DNA from: an uncultured Collinsella sp.
GTDB lineage: Bacteria > Actinomycetota > Coriobacteriia > Coriobacteriales > Coriobacteriaceae
Length of the DNA: 13,975 bases
Assembly (NCBI GenBank): GCA_902475375.1
Contig: CABRZC010000052.1
Location: 1 to 13,975, forward strand
Direction of reading: 5' to 3'
Position numbers and translations under genes: made by a program. The notes beneath the pieces are model-generated. The model was not told the origin of the DNA. It did not search any database and saw only the letters and a list, made by a program, of their open reading frames with translations. Positions 1 to 7,581 of the stretch are shown one piece after another (positions within the stretch are counted from its first letter, which is position 1; each line of letters starts with the position of its first letter).

Positions 1-67
1 TTTTTCTGGGACGGGGATTAAAAAATCATTGCGTACCTAATGATTTTTTAATCCCGTCCCAGAAAAA
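1..67. repeat. Large inverted repeat / probable terminator hairpin with GGGACGGGG core
   Basis: Arms at 1-30 and 39-67 pair along their whole length with one unpaired base (GGGG on the left, CCC on the right) around an 8-nt loop (31-38). The stem is about 29 bp, and each outer end carries a T5 or A5 run, so transcripts from either strand would form a stem followed by U residues. It starts 22 bp past the stop of the minus-strand ATPase gene, where a terminator is expected. The TGGGACGGGG core recurs in the aroC-pheA repeat, so it may also be a dispersed REP-like element. The left arm begins at base 1 and may continue outside the window. The pairing is seen directly; terminator and REP roles are inferred. 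Confidence 0.75.
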
Positions 68-88
68 TCATCCCCGGGGCAACTGGGG

Positions 89-2827
89 CTAGGCCTTCTT
101 TGCAGGCTTTTTCTTTTTGCTCGGCATCGAGACCTTAATGCCCTGGGCGGACTTGGTCACCTGCGAACGTTTGGTGCCCGCACCTTTCTTTTTCTTGGGC
201 TGGGCCTTTTCCACACCCTCGAGCGCGCGAACCTCGGCCTCGCGAGCGGTGCGCTCCTCACGGCGCTGCGCCATATCGGCGGCGACGCGCTTGGCAAAAC
301 GCTGGGCCGTCGAGCCCGTCGAGCTCACCTTGCCGCCACCGCGACCCAGACGGACGCGAACGCCACGGCCAAAGCCAGTGGCAGCATGGCGACGGCGCGG
401 CTTAAGCGAATCCATCATCGTGGCGAGCTTAAAGAACACCGTGCAGGTAAAGACGACGATCGCCAGCAAGATAACGGCCTCGCCCATCGACAGGTTGGCG
501 ATGGACAGCAGCTGCGGGAATCCGATAACACCCGCCAGGATGCCGACGACGACAAACACAAAAAGCACCACACGCAAGGGCGTAAGCGGCTGCGAGATAC
601 GCCAGATCAGACTCACGCTCGCCGCACACGACGTAAGCAGGCACATGGTCGAAAGCGTGAGCTGGTTAAAGCCAAACACGCGCGCTACAAAGATATCGAG
701 CGCCGCAGCCATAATAACCGCCAGTGAAGCCGGCAACGCACGCTTGAGCACGTTGGTCAAGAATGACCCCTTCACGCGGGCGTTGTTGGGCTCCAAACCC
801 AGCACAAAGCCCGGCGCGCCGATGCAGAAGAAGTTGATGAGTGTCATCTGAATCGGCTCGAAGGGATACGGCGGAAACGCGATGCACAGCGCCGCCAAGC
901 CCATCGAGAACAGCGTCTTGGTCAGAAACAGCGCCGCAGAGCGCTGCAAGTTGTTGATGGAGCGACGGCCCTCGGCCACCACGGCGGGCATCGAGGCAAA
1001 ATCATTGTCGACCAGCACGATCTCGGCCACGTTGCGCGCGGCATCGGAGCCGGCGGCCATGGTCACGGAGCAGTCTGCCTCCTTGAGCGCCAGCACGTCG
1101 TTGACGCCGTCGCCCGTCATGGCAACGGTATGGTCGCGACGCTTGAGCGCCTGCACGAGCTCGCGCTTCTGTTGCGGGGTCACGCGACCAAAGACGTGAT
1201 AGCGGTCCACCGCCGCATCAATCTTGGACGGCGTATCAAGCGTCGTGGCGTCGACGTAGGCATCGGCCCCCGGAACGCCCACCACGCGCGCGATCGACGA
1301 CACCGTGCGCGGGTCGTCGCCGCTGATAACGTTGAGGGTCACGCCCTGCTCGTTAAAGTAGCCGATGGTCTCGGCGGCCGAAGTGCGAATCTCATCGCGA
1401 ATGGTCACAAAGCCCACGGGCTCGGCCTCGCCCGCCATATCGCCGTCGGGCGTAAAGCCGTCCACACGGGCCACCACAAGCACGCGGCAGGTGTCGGCGA
1501 GCTCGGCCACACGGTTCTCGACCTGCGCAAAGGCGCGCTCCGAAAGCACAAATTGCGCTGCGCCCATCACATAAGAGCCCTGCGCAAACGAGGCGCCGCT
1601 CCACTTTTTGGACGAAGAGAACGGAATGACCGCCAGCGGCTCGGACACCTCGACCGGGCGGTCAGCGTAATAGTTGAGCAGCGCCTGACAGGTCTCGTTG
1701 GCGTCTGCCGAGGTGGCACGCGCCACGTTGGCGAGCGCAAAATCGAGGACCGTGGTCTCGACGGGGACAGATGCCTCGCTCTCTCCCGCGCCCATGCCAG
1801 CGCCCTCGATCGGCAACGGATAGGTGCCCTCGACCTCCATGCGACCCGACGTAATGGTGCCCGTCTTGTCCAGGCACAGCACGTCGACGCGCGCGAGCGT
1901 CTCGATACAGTAGAGCTGCTGCGCGAGTACCTTGCGGCGCGCCAGACGCACCGTGGCGATGGCAAGCACCGACGAAGTCAGCAGCACCAGGCCCTGCGGA
2001 ATCATGCCCAAAAGAGCGCCCACCGTAGACAGCAGCGCCGACGAAGGCACGCGACCGGCAAGCAGCTCGGAAAAACACCACGAAAGCGCGCTATCGCCCG
2101 GCGTACCGGCGGCATCCCACAGCTCGCTCACGCTCGAGGCAAAGAGCGCCAGGCCGAGCGGAATCATAATGAGGCTCGCAAAGCGCACGATGGCGTTGAG
2201 CGCATTCATGATCTCGGAATTGACCTTTTTGACGTACTTGGCCTCGTTGTTGATCTTGGCCACGTAGTTGTCGGCGCCAACATGGATCACGCGGGCGCGC
2301 AGCAGGCCCGAGTCGATAAAGCTGCCGCTCATGAGCTCGGAGCCGGGCTGCTTTTTGATGAGATCGCTCTCGCCCGTCAGCAGGCTCTCGTTCACGAGTG
2401 CCTCACCCGAAACCACCACGGCGTCGGCCGGAATCTGGTCACCGCGCCCCAGGCGAATGATATCGTCGAGCACGATCTGGTCCAGGTCGAGCTCCACCTC
2501 GGCGCCATCGCGCACCGCGATGGCCTTCTTAGAGGTGAGCAGCGTGAGCTTGTCGACCATCCGCTTGGAACGCATGGACTGAATGACGCCAATTGCCGTG
2601 TTCAAGAACACCACGAACAGGAACGTCAGGTTTTTAAACGAACCGGTCAGCAACACCAAAATCGCCAAGACCACGTTGATCAAGTTGAACAGCGTGCAGA
2701 GGTTCTCGATGATGAGCTCTTTGACCGACTTGGTCTTGAGCTCCATGTTGCGGTTGATCTTACCGGCGGCGATGCGCTCCTCGACCTCGGCGGTCGAGAG
2801 TCCGCGCTCGATATCCGTTGCTGCCAT
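89..2827 (-). CDS. P-type cation-transporting ATPase, CtpE-like (HAD-IC family)
   Basis: An ion pump of the inner membrane, 912 aa from the chosen ATG. Motifs in order: actuator TGES (about 151-154), M4 ion-site motif IPQGLVLLTS (about 276-285), phosphorylation site DKTGT (Asp about 320), a nucleotide-domain KKWSGAS segment (about 407-413), and hinge TGDGVND (about 571-577), with hydrophobic segments on both sides. The M4 segment and the APGFVLGLEPN stretch in M6 resemble mycobacterial CtpE, a proposed Ca2+ transporter, more than heavy-metal pumps: there is no CPC motif and no N-terminal metal-binding domain. Ca2+ is therefore likely but unproven. Oddities: Gln replaces Glu in the usual PEGL motif, and roughly 100 C-terminal residues after the last membrane segment are rich in Lys and Arg. 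The start at 2827 was chosen because the similarity-like region begins MAATDIERG; GTG at 2842 and ATG at 2839 are in-frame alternatives, and the Shine-Dalgarno sequence is weak. It is monocistronic and follows tRNA-Arg(CCG) on the same strand. Confidence 0.9.
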   Translation of the reverse strand: MAATDIERGLSTAEVEERIAAGKINRNMELKTKSVKELIIENLCTLFNLINVVLAILVLLTGSFKNLTFLFVVFLNTAIGVIQSMRSKRMVDKLTLLTSKKAIAVRDGAEVELDLDQIVLDDIIRLGRGDQIPADAVVVSGEALVNESLLTGESDLIKKQPGSELMSGSFIDSGLLRARVIHVGADNYVAKINNEAKYVKKVNSEIMNALNAIVRFASLIMIPLGLALFASSVSELWDAAGTPGDSALSWCFSELLAGRVPSSALLSTVGALLGMIPQGLVLLTSSVLAIATVRLARRKVLAQQLYCIETLARVDVLCLDKTGTITSGRMEVEGTYPLPIEGAGMGAGESEASVPVETTVLDFALANVARATSADANETCQALLNYYADRPVEVSEPLAVIPFSSSKKWSGASFAQGSYVMGAAQFVLSERAFAQVENRVAELADTCRVLVVARVDGFTPDGDMAGEAEPVGFVTIRDEIRTSAAETIGYFNEQGVTLNVISGDDPRTVSSIARVVGVPGADAYVDATTLDTPSKIDAAVDRYHVFGRVTPQQKRELVQALKRRDHTVAMTGDGVNDVLALKEADCSVTMAAGSDAARNVAEIVLVDNDFASMPAVVAEGRRSINNLQRSAALFLTKTLFSMGLAALCIAFPPYPFEPIQMTLINFFCIGAPGFVLGLEPNNARVKGSFLTNVLKRALPASLAVIMAAALDIFVARVFGFNQLTLSTMCLLTSCAASVSLIWRISQPLTPLRVVLFVFVVVGILAGVIGFPQLLSIANLSMGEAVILLAIVVFTCTVFFKLATMMDSLKPRRRHAATGFGRGVRVRLGRGGGKVSSTGSTAQRFAKRVAADMAQRREERTAREAEVRALEGVEKAQPKKKKGAGTKRSQVTKSAQGIKVSMPSKKKKPAKKA

Positions 2828-2856
2828 ACCACGTCCCATCACGTCGCATCGGTATA

Positions 2857-2892
2857 AGAAAAACCGCCCGGACCATGCGAGGTTCGGACGGT
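2857..2892 (-). terminator. Intrinsic terminator of tRNA-Arg(CCG)
   Basis: Read on the minus strand, ACCGTCCG (plus 2885-2892) pairs with CGGGCGGT (plus 2863-2870), with one G-U wobble. The stem continues inward through GGTT/GACC pairs to a six-base loop (2875-2880). A U-rich run (TTTTTCTT on the minus strand, plus 2857-2864) follows. It lies just 3' of the minus-strand tRNA and about 30 bp before the ATPase start, so it should separate the two transcription units. Confidence 0.75.
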
Positions 2893-2903
2893 CTTACGTT
2901 CGA

Positions 2904-2980
2904 TGGTGCCCCATGTTGGATTCGAACCAACGGCCTTCTGCTCCGGAGGCAGACGCTCTAATCCCCTGAGCTAATAGGGC
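2904..2980 (-). tRNA. tRNA-Arg (anticodon CCG)
   Basis: A 77-nt cloverleaf on the minus strand. The acceptor stem GCCCTAT/ATGGGGC has seven pairs including one G-U, the D-arm is GCTC/GAGC, the anticodon stem is TCTGC/GCAGA with loop CTCCGGA (anticodon CCG, reading CGG), and the T-arm carries the GGTTCGAATCC consensus. Discriminator A is followed by an encoded CCA. It has its own promoter and terminator. Confidence 0.95.
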
Positions 2981-2990
2981 AACGTTTGGC

Positions 2991-3020
2991 ATTATACCCA
3001 AGTGCACCACGGGCTATCAA
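2991..3020 (-). promoter_or_regulatory. Sigma-70-type promoter for tRNA-Arg(CCG)
   Basis: On the minus strand there is a perfect -10 TATAAT (plus 2991-2996) and a -35 TTGATA (plus 3015-3020; five of six consensus bases) with an 18-bp spacer. The expected start is only a few bases upstream of the tRNA 5' end at 2980. A short leader and near-consensus boxes are normal for stable RNA genes. Confidence 0.8.
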
Positions 3021-3097
3021 AATAAAAGAAAAAGCTTTGCAATTCCGAGGAAGACGCGGCGCAACGGCCCACTTTAGAAGGCAAAAGCGAGTCAGAT

Positions 3098-3105
3098 AGT
3101 ATAAA
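3098..3105 (+). promoter_or_regulatory. Possible -10 region of the aro operon promoter
   Basis: TAGTATAAA contains two overlapping -10 candidates: TATAAA at 3100-3105 (five of six consensus) and TAGTAT at 3098-3103. The best upstream -35-like hexamer is TTTAGA at 3073-3078, 19 bp before TAGTAT, which is weak. Transcription from here would start around 3110-3113, shortly before the leader hairpin. No better plus-strand promoter was seen in 2981-3183, but this one is tentative. Confidence 0.4.
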
Positions 3106-3125
3106 CTCTCATGCACCATATATAC

Positions 3126-3150
3126 ACGGCTCGCGATGCGGGCCGTTTTT
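3126..3150 (+). terminator. Intrinsic terminator / candidate attenuator in the aroF leader
   Basis: ACGGCTCGC (3126-3134) pairs with GCGGGCCGT (3138-3146) through nine pairs, one of them U-G, closing on a three-base GAT loop. T5 follows at 3146-3150. This has the form of an intrinsic terminator. It sits 33 bp before the aroF start with no plus-strand gene before it, so its likely role is premature termination (attenuation) of the aro operon. The regulator, if any, cannot be read from the sequence. Confidence 0.65.
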
Positions 3151-3183
3151 GCAAGGGTTATCCATCGAGGTGAGAGGCACACC

Positions 3184-4206
3184 ATGATTGCAATTTTAAA
3201 GCAGAGCGCCAGCGACGAGGCCGTCAGCCATATCGTCAGCTGGATTGAGAAAAAGGGTCTGAAGACCGATGTCTCGCGCGGCGAGAATGAGACGATCATC
3301 GGCCTGGTGGGCGATACGACCAAGATCGACCCGTTCCTGCTCGAGTCTATGGACGTCGTCGAGCGCGTACAGCGCGTCTCCGAGCCGTTCAAGCGCGCCA
3401 ACCGCAAGTTCCACCCCGAGGACTCCGTCATCGACTGCGGCCACGGCGTACATGTAGGCGGCGATCAGTTCCAGGTCATCGCCGGCCCCTGCTCCGTCGA
3501 GGGCGAGAACCTCATCCGCATCGCCCGCCGCGTGAAGGCCGCCGGCGCCACGATGCTGCGCGGCGGCGCCTACAAGCCCCGCACCTCCCCCTACGCCTAC
3601 CAGGGCATGGGCCCCGCCGGCCTCGACCTGCTGTGCGAGGCGTCTGCCGAGCTCGACATGCCGATCGTCACCGAGATCATGGACCCACGCGACGTGCAGG
3701 TCTTCCTGGACAAGAAGATCGACGTCATGCAGATCGGCGCCCGCAACGCCCAGAACTTCCCTCTGCTCAAAGAGGTCGGCAAGACCAAGACCCCGGTCCT
3801 GCTCAAGCGCGGTATGTCCGGCACGATCGACGAGCTGCTCATGGCCGCCGAGTACATCATGAGCGAGGGCAACGACAACGTCATCCTGTGCGAGCGCGGC
3901 ATCCGCACCTTCGAGACCCGCACCCGCAACACCTTCGACCTCAACGCCGTGCCGGTGCTGCACCACCTGTCGCACCTGCCCGTCGTCGCCGACCCCAGCC
4001 ACGCCACCGGTTACACCCGCTACGTTGAGCCCATGGCGCTCGCCGCGACCGCCTGCGGTGCCAACGGCCTAGAGATCGAGGTCCACGACGAGCCGAGCCG
4101 CGCCTGGTCCGACGGCGCCCAGGCCCTCACCCCCGATCAGTTCGACGACACCATGCGCCGCATCCGAGCCATCCGCGAGGTCGTCTGCCAAGAGACCATG
4201 GAGTAA
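3184..4206 (+). CDS. aroF: 3-deoxy-7-phosphoheptulonate (DAHP) synthase, class I-beta, with N-terminal regulatory domain
   Basis: Condenses phosphoenolpyruvate with erythrose 4-phosphate to DAHP, the first committed step of aromatic amino acid synthesis; cytosolic. 340 aa, close to the Thermotoga maritima-type enzyme (about 338 aa). Residues 1 to about 65 form the ferredoxin-like domain that in this family mediates feedback inhibition by Tyr or Phe. The barrel follows, with AGPCSVE (metal ligand Cys103), RGGAYKPRTSPY, KRGMSGT, DPSHATG (His273), LEIEVHDEP (Glu299) and Asp310 completing the metal site. ATG 3184 was chosen because GAGGTGAGAGG lies six bases upstream and the protein begins at the domain; an in-frame ATG at 3136 lies inside the terminator hairpin and would add 16 non-conserved residues. 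First gene of the operon; tyrA begins three bases after its stop. The leader hairpin suggests attenuation. Confidence 0.96.
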   Translation: MIAILKQSASDEAVSHIVSWIEKKGLKTDVSRGENETIIGLVGDTTKIDPFLLESMDVVERVQRVSEPFKRANRKFHPEDSVIDCGHGVHVGGDQFQVIAGPCSVEGENLIRIARRVKAAGATMLRGGAYKPRTSPYAYQGMGPAGLDLLCEASAELDMPIVTEIMDPRDVQVFLDKKIDVMQIGARNAQNFPLLKEVGKTKTPVLLKRGMSGTIDELLMAAEYIMSEGNDNVILCERGIRTFETRTRNTFDLNAVPVLHHLSHLPVVADPSHATGYTRYVEPMALAATACGANGLEIEVHDEPSRAWSDGAQALTPDQFDDTMRRIRAIREVVCQETME

Positions 4207-4209
4207 CCC

Positions 4210-5124
4210 ATGGGTACGGTGAGAAACGCGCGCGTTAACCAGGGCGGCCCCAAGTGCGCCGGCATCGTGGGCCTGGGCCTCATCGGCGGCAGCTTTGCCC
4301 GCGGCTATGCGCAGGCGGGCGTCCGCGTGCTGGCCTGGGACCCCGATGACGATGTCATGACTGCCGCCAGCATGGGCACCGTTGCCGGAGAACTCAACGG
4401 CGAGACACTCGGCGAATGCGACATCATCGTCCTGGCTTGCTACCCCGAGGCCTGCATCGAGTGGCTCGAGGCGCATGCCCAGGCGCTCGCCGACGCCACC
4501 GACACCGACGCCATCATGGGTCCCGTGGTGATCGACACGGTGGGCGTCAAGGGCATCGTGTGCGAACGCGCCTTTGAGCTTGCCCGCGAGCACGGCTTTT
4601 ACTTTGTGGGCGCGCACCCCATGGCGGGCACGCAGTACTCGGGCTATGCGCACTCCTGCGCCGACCTGTTCCAGGGCGCGCCGCTCGTGCTCGTGCCGCC
4701 CGCGGTGGACGACGCGCTCAAGCTGGAGCTTTTGGGCCAGGTGCGCGAGATGGTGCGCCCCTTGGGCTTTGGCAAGTTCAGCGTGACCAGCGCCGCCGAG
4801 CACGACCGCGTCATCGCCTTCACGAGCCAGCTTGCGCACGTGGTATCCAACGCCTACGTCAAAAGCCCCACTGCCCAGGTCCACCACGGCTTTTCGGCCG
4901 GTAGCTACCGCGATCTCACCCGCGTGGCGCACCTCAACCCGCAAATGTGGTCCGAGCTCATGATCGACGACGCCGACGCGCTCGCCTTCGAGATCGACCA
5001 TCTGATCGAGTCGCTTGGCGCCTACAGCCGTGCACTCAAGGACAGCGACCAGCGCTATCTGGAGAATCTCCTCGCCGAGGGCGACCGCATTAAGCGCGCG
5101 CTCGACGACGAGGCCTCCCACTAG
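4210..5124 (+). CDS. tyrA: Prephenate dehydrogenase
   Basis: Oxidatively decarboxylates prephenate to 4-hydroxyphenylpyruvate, the precursor of tyrosine, using NAD(P)+; cytosolic. 304 aa. An N-terminal Rossmann fold carries GLGLIGGS (21-28), followed by VIDTVGVKG (about 107-115), GAHPMAG with the conserved His136, SAAEHDRVIAFTSQLAHV (His198 and His210) and GSYRDLTR (231-238), all typical of TyrA. The protein ends without a C-terminal ACT domain, so Tyr feedback through ACT is unlikely here. The ATG is three bases after the aroF stop, with GGAG spanning that junction as a possible ribosome site. No chorismate mutase is fused to it, so it would depend on the mutase domain of PheA downstream, the only mutase in the window. 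NAD versus NADP preference and prephenate versus arogenate use are not resolved. Confidence 0.94.
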   Translation: MGTVRNARVNQGGPKCAGIVGLGLIGGSFARGYAQAGVRVLAWDPDDDVMTAASMGTVAGELNGETLGECDIIVLACYPEACIEWLEAHAQALADATDTDAIMGPVVIDTVGVKGIVCERAFELAREHGFYFVGAHPMAGTQYSGYAHSCADLFQGAPLVLVPPAVDDALKLELLGQVREMVRPLGFGKFSVTSAAEHDRVIAFTSQLAHVVSNAYVKSPTAQVHHGFSAGSYRDLTRVAHLNPQMWSELMIDDADALAFEIDHLIESLGAYSRALKDSDQRYLENLLAEGDRIKRALDDEASH

Positions 5125-5160
5125 ACCACCTATCACGCCAGGTCGAAAGGACCGAAGCTT

Positions 5161-6267
5161 ATGGCGATTACCATCGATATCGACACCGCACGCCCCTACC
5201 AGGTGCATGTTGGCACGTTTTTGCTGGAGCAGGCGGGACCGCTCGTGCGCGCCACTGCCGGCGGCACCAAGGCCGTCATCGTGACGGACACCAACGTGGG
5301 CCCGCTCTACCAAATGCCAGTTAAGCAGAGTCTGGAGGCATCAGGCTACGAGGTGAGCATCTGCACCTTCGAGGCCGGCGAGGCCCATAAGCGCGCCGAG
5401 ACCTATGTTGCCATTTTGGAGTTTGTGGCCGAGCACGAGCTTTCACGCTCCGACGTGATCGTGGCACTCGGCGGCGGTGTCGTGGGCGACGTGGCGGGCT
5501 TTGTGGCCGCCACCTACATGCGCGGCTGCAAGTTTGTGCAGATCCCCACGAGCCTACTCGCCATGGTTGATTCGTCGGTGGGCGGCAAGACCGCCATCGA
5601 CCTGGCTGCCGGTAAGAACTTGGCCGGCGCCTTTTGGCAGCCGAGCGTGGTTATCGCCGACGTGGGGTGCCTGGCCACCCTCACGCCCGAGCAGTTCGCC
5701 GACGGATGCGGCGAGGTCGTCAAGCACGCCGTGATCGCCGATCCGGAACTCTTCGCCGAGCTCGAGAAAACCCCGCTCACGCTGGAGTTTCTCAACCGCA
5801 ATGTCGCCCGCGTGGCGCTCATCATCGCCCGCAATATCGACATCAAGCGCGCCGTGGTCGTTGCCGACGAGCGCGAAACCAACCAGCGCAAGCTCCTCAA
5901 CTTTGGACACAGCGCCGGGCACGCCGTCGAAGCCTGCGAGCACTTTGAGCTCGGACACGGCAACTGCGTGTCGATCGGCATGGGCATCATCACGCGTGCC
6001 GCGGCCCTTCACGGCGTTTGCGACGCTGCACTGCCCGGTCGTATTGAGGAGCTCTGCGCCCGACACGGCCTCAAGACTCGCTGCGATCTAGATGCCGACG
6101 CCGTCTTTGCCGAGGCGCTCCACGACAAGAAGCGCGCGGGCGACACCATCGACCTGGTGATTCCGCACGGCATTGGCCGCTGCAGCATCGACCGCACGCC
6201 GCTTTCCACTTTCCACGAACTCATTGCCGAGGGCCTCGGCCAGAAGGGAGACGCATCCGCATGCTAG
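5161..6267 (+). CDS. aroB: 3-dehydroquinate synthase
   Basis: Cyclises DAHP to 3-dehydroquinate, step 2 of the shikimate pathway, using NAD+ and a divalent metal (Zn2+ or Co2+). 368 aa, a normal length. GGGVVGD (104-110) binds the cofactor; DSSVGGKTAID (from Asp137), GKNLAGAFWQP, and the metal ligands Glu185 in GCGEVVKH, His250 in NFGHSAGH and His266 in LGHGN are all present, so it should be active. The ATG is preceded by AAAGGA. There is a 36-bp gap after tyrA, and the 3' end overlaps aroA by 7 bp, which indicates translational coupling. Confidence 0.97.
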   Translation: MAITIDIDTARPYQVHVGTFLLEQAGPLVRATAGGTKAVIVTDTNVGPLYQMPVKQSLEASGYEVSICTFEAGEAHKRAETYVAILEFVAEHELSRSDVIVALGGGVVGDVAGFVAATYMRGCKFVQIPTSLLAMVDSSVGGKTAIDLAAGKNLAGAFWQPSVVIADVGCLATLTPEQFADGCGEVVKHAVIADPELFAELEKTPLTLEFLNRNVARVALIIARNIDIKRAVVVADERETNQRKLLNFGHSAGHAVEACEHFELGHGNCVSIGMGIITRAAALHGVCDAALPGRIEELCARHGLKTRCDLDADAVFAEALHDKKRAGDTIDLVIPHGIGRCSIDRTPLSTFHELIAEGLGQKGDASAC

Positions 6268-7580
6268 CCCGCATCACCCCGTCCCCACTCAAGGGCACCG
6301 TTCCCGCCATCGCGTCCAAATCGATGGCGCATCGCCTGATCATCTGCGCGGCGCTTGCCAACGGCGAGACACACGTCACCTGCAACACCACCTGCGCCGA
6401 CATCGAGGCTACGGTGCGTTGCCTCACGGCGCTCGGCGCCCGCATCGAGACCGTCAAGGACGGCTTCCAGGTCCACCCCACCATGAAGAGCGTTGAGTTT
6501 GGGCTGCTCAAGGCCCTTGCCGGCGGCACGCTCGACTGCGGTGAAAGTGGCTCCACGCTGCGCTTTATGCTACCTGTCGCCTGCGCGCTGGGTGCGGATG
6601 CCACCTTCGTGGGCCAGGGCCGCCTTGGCGCCCGCCCGCTCTCCCCGCTCTCGGACGAGATCATCGCCGCCGGCTGCGACCTACAGGGTCTGGGCGGTTT
6701 TCCGCTCAAGACGAGCGGACGCATGCGCCCGGGCACCTTTGTGCTGCCGGGCAACGTGAGCTCGCAGTACATCTCGGGCCTGCTGCTGGCGGCCCCGCTG
6801 CTGGCCCAGCCCTCCTGCGTGCAGGTGACCGGCCTTATCGAGAGCCGCCCCTACATCAACCTGACGATCCAGGCCATGAAGGCCTTCGGCGTCGAGGTCA
6901 ACGTCGAGCGCATCCCCGCCAAGGACGGCCTGCCCGAGATCACGAACTTCCGCGTGAGCAGCGGCTCGTACCGCACGCCCGGCAGCGTAGCCGTCGAGGG
7001 CGACTGGTCCAACGCCGCCTTTTGGCTGTGCGCCGGCGCCATCGGCACCGACCCCATCACCGTCGAGGGTGTGTCCCTGAGCTCCGCACAGGGCGACCGC
7101 AACGTTCTTGCCGCGCTTTCGCGCTTTGGCGCCCGCATCGTGCGTTCCACCAACGCCGCCACCGTGCAGTCCGACAAGCTCGCCGGCTTTGAGATGAGCG
7201 CCCACGACATTCCGGACTTGGTACCCGTTATCTCGGCCGTGGCCTCGCTGGCTCAGGGCCGCACGTTCATCCGCGACTGTGCGCGCCTGCGCATCAAGGA
7301 ATCTGACCGTCTGGTCACCACCACCCGCGAGCTTACCGCGCTGGGCGCACAGGTGCGCATCGCCGGTGACGACCTCATCATCAAGGGCGTCGATGCCCTT
7401 ACCGGCGGCGAGGTCGATTCGCACAACGACCACCGCATCGCCATGATGGCAGCCATCGCCGCAAGTCGCGCCACCGGCGAGGTCGTGATCCACGGCGCCG
7501 AGGCCGTCAACAAGTCCTATCCCGATTTCTTCGACCACTACCGCCTGTTGGGCGGCAAGGTCACGCTCGAGGAGGAATAG
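6261..7580 (+). CDS. aroA: 3-phosphoshikimate 1-carboxyvinyltransferase (EPSP synthase)
   Basis: Transfers the enolpyruvyl group of PEP to shikimate 3-phosphate, step 6 of the pathway. 439 aa, the usual size for the two-domain inside-out barrel. Visible motifs are SKSMAHRL (Lys20, Arg25 region), LDCGESGSTLRF (91-102), GQGRLGARPLSPL, GNVSSQYISGLLLAAP, GDWSNAAFW, the catalytic aspartate region DIPDLVPVISAVA, RIKESDRL and the C-terminal HNDHRIAMMAA. The start ATG overlaps the aroB stop (ATGCTAG), and AAGGGAG lies about 10 bases upstream inside aroB. The PEP-site loop reads GESGSTLR rather than the enterobacterial GNAGTAMR; whether this changes glyphosate sensitivity cannot be judged by eye. Confidence 0.97.
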   Translation: MLARITPSPLKGTVPAIASKSMAHRLIICAALANGETHVTCNTTCADIEATVRCLTALGARIETVKDGFQVHPTMKSVEFGLLKALAGGTLDCGESGSTLRFMLPVACALGADATFVGQGRLGARPLSPLSDEIIAAGCDLQGLGGFPLKTSGRMRPGTFVLPGNVSSQYISGLLLAAPLLAQPSCVQVTGLIESRPYINLTIQAMKAFGVEVNVERIPAKDGLPEITNFRVSSGSYRTPGSVAVEGDWSNAAFWLCAGAIGTDPITVEGVSLSSAQGDRNVLAALSRFGARIVRSTNAATVQSDKLAGFEMSAHDIPDLVPVISAVASLAQGRTFIRDCARLRIKESDRLVTTTRELTALGAQVRIAGDDLIIKGVDALTGGEVDSHNDHRIAMMAAIAASRATGEVVIHGAEAVNKSYPDFFDHYRLLGGKVTLEEE

Positions 7581-7581
7581 C

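Noticed and set aside
1130..2857. A 575-codon plus-strand open frame antisense to the P-type ATPase
   Set aside because: High-GC codon bias leaves antisense frames open. The protein is rich in His, Arg and Gln with no recognisable domain, and the opposite strand encodes a full set of P-type ATPase motifs.
3136..3183. An upstream in-frame ATG for aroF at 3136
   Set aside because: It lies in the 3' half of the leader terminator hairpin with no ribosome site; ATG 3184 has a strong one and starts at the conserved domain.
2981..3183. T-box or other known amino-acid riboswitch in the aroF leader
   Set aside because: The space is short, no T-box bulge consensus was seen, and the only strong structure is the small terminator at 3126-3150.
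2958..3431. A 157-codon minus-strand frame crossing the tRNA promoter, aro leader and aroF start
   Set aside because: It overlaps a tRNA end, a promoter and a real gene, with no recognisable domain.
4069..5313. A 414-codon minus-strand frame antisense to tyrA; similar long shadows lie over aroA (6681-7856) and glf (11754-12971)
   Set aside because: These have the same shadow composition, cross real gene boundaries, and have no plausible ribosome site or motif.
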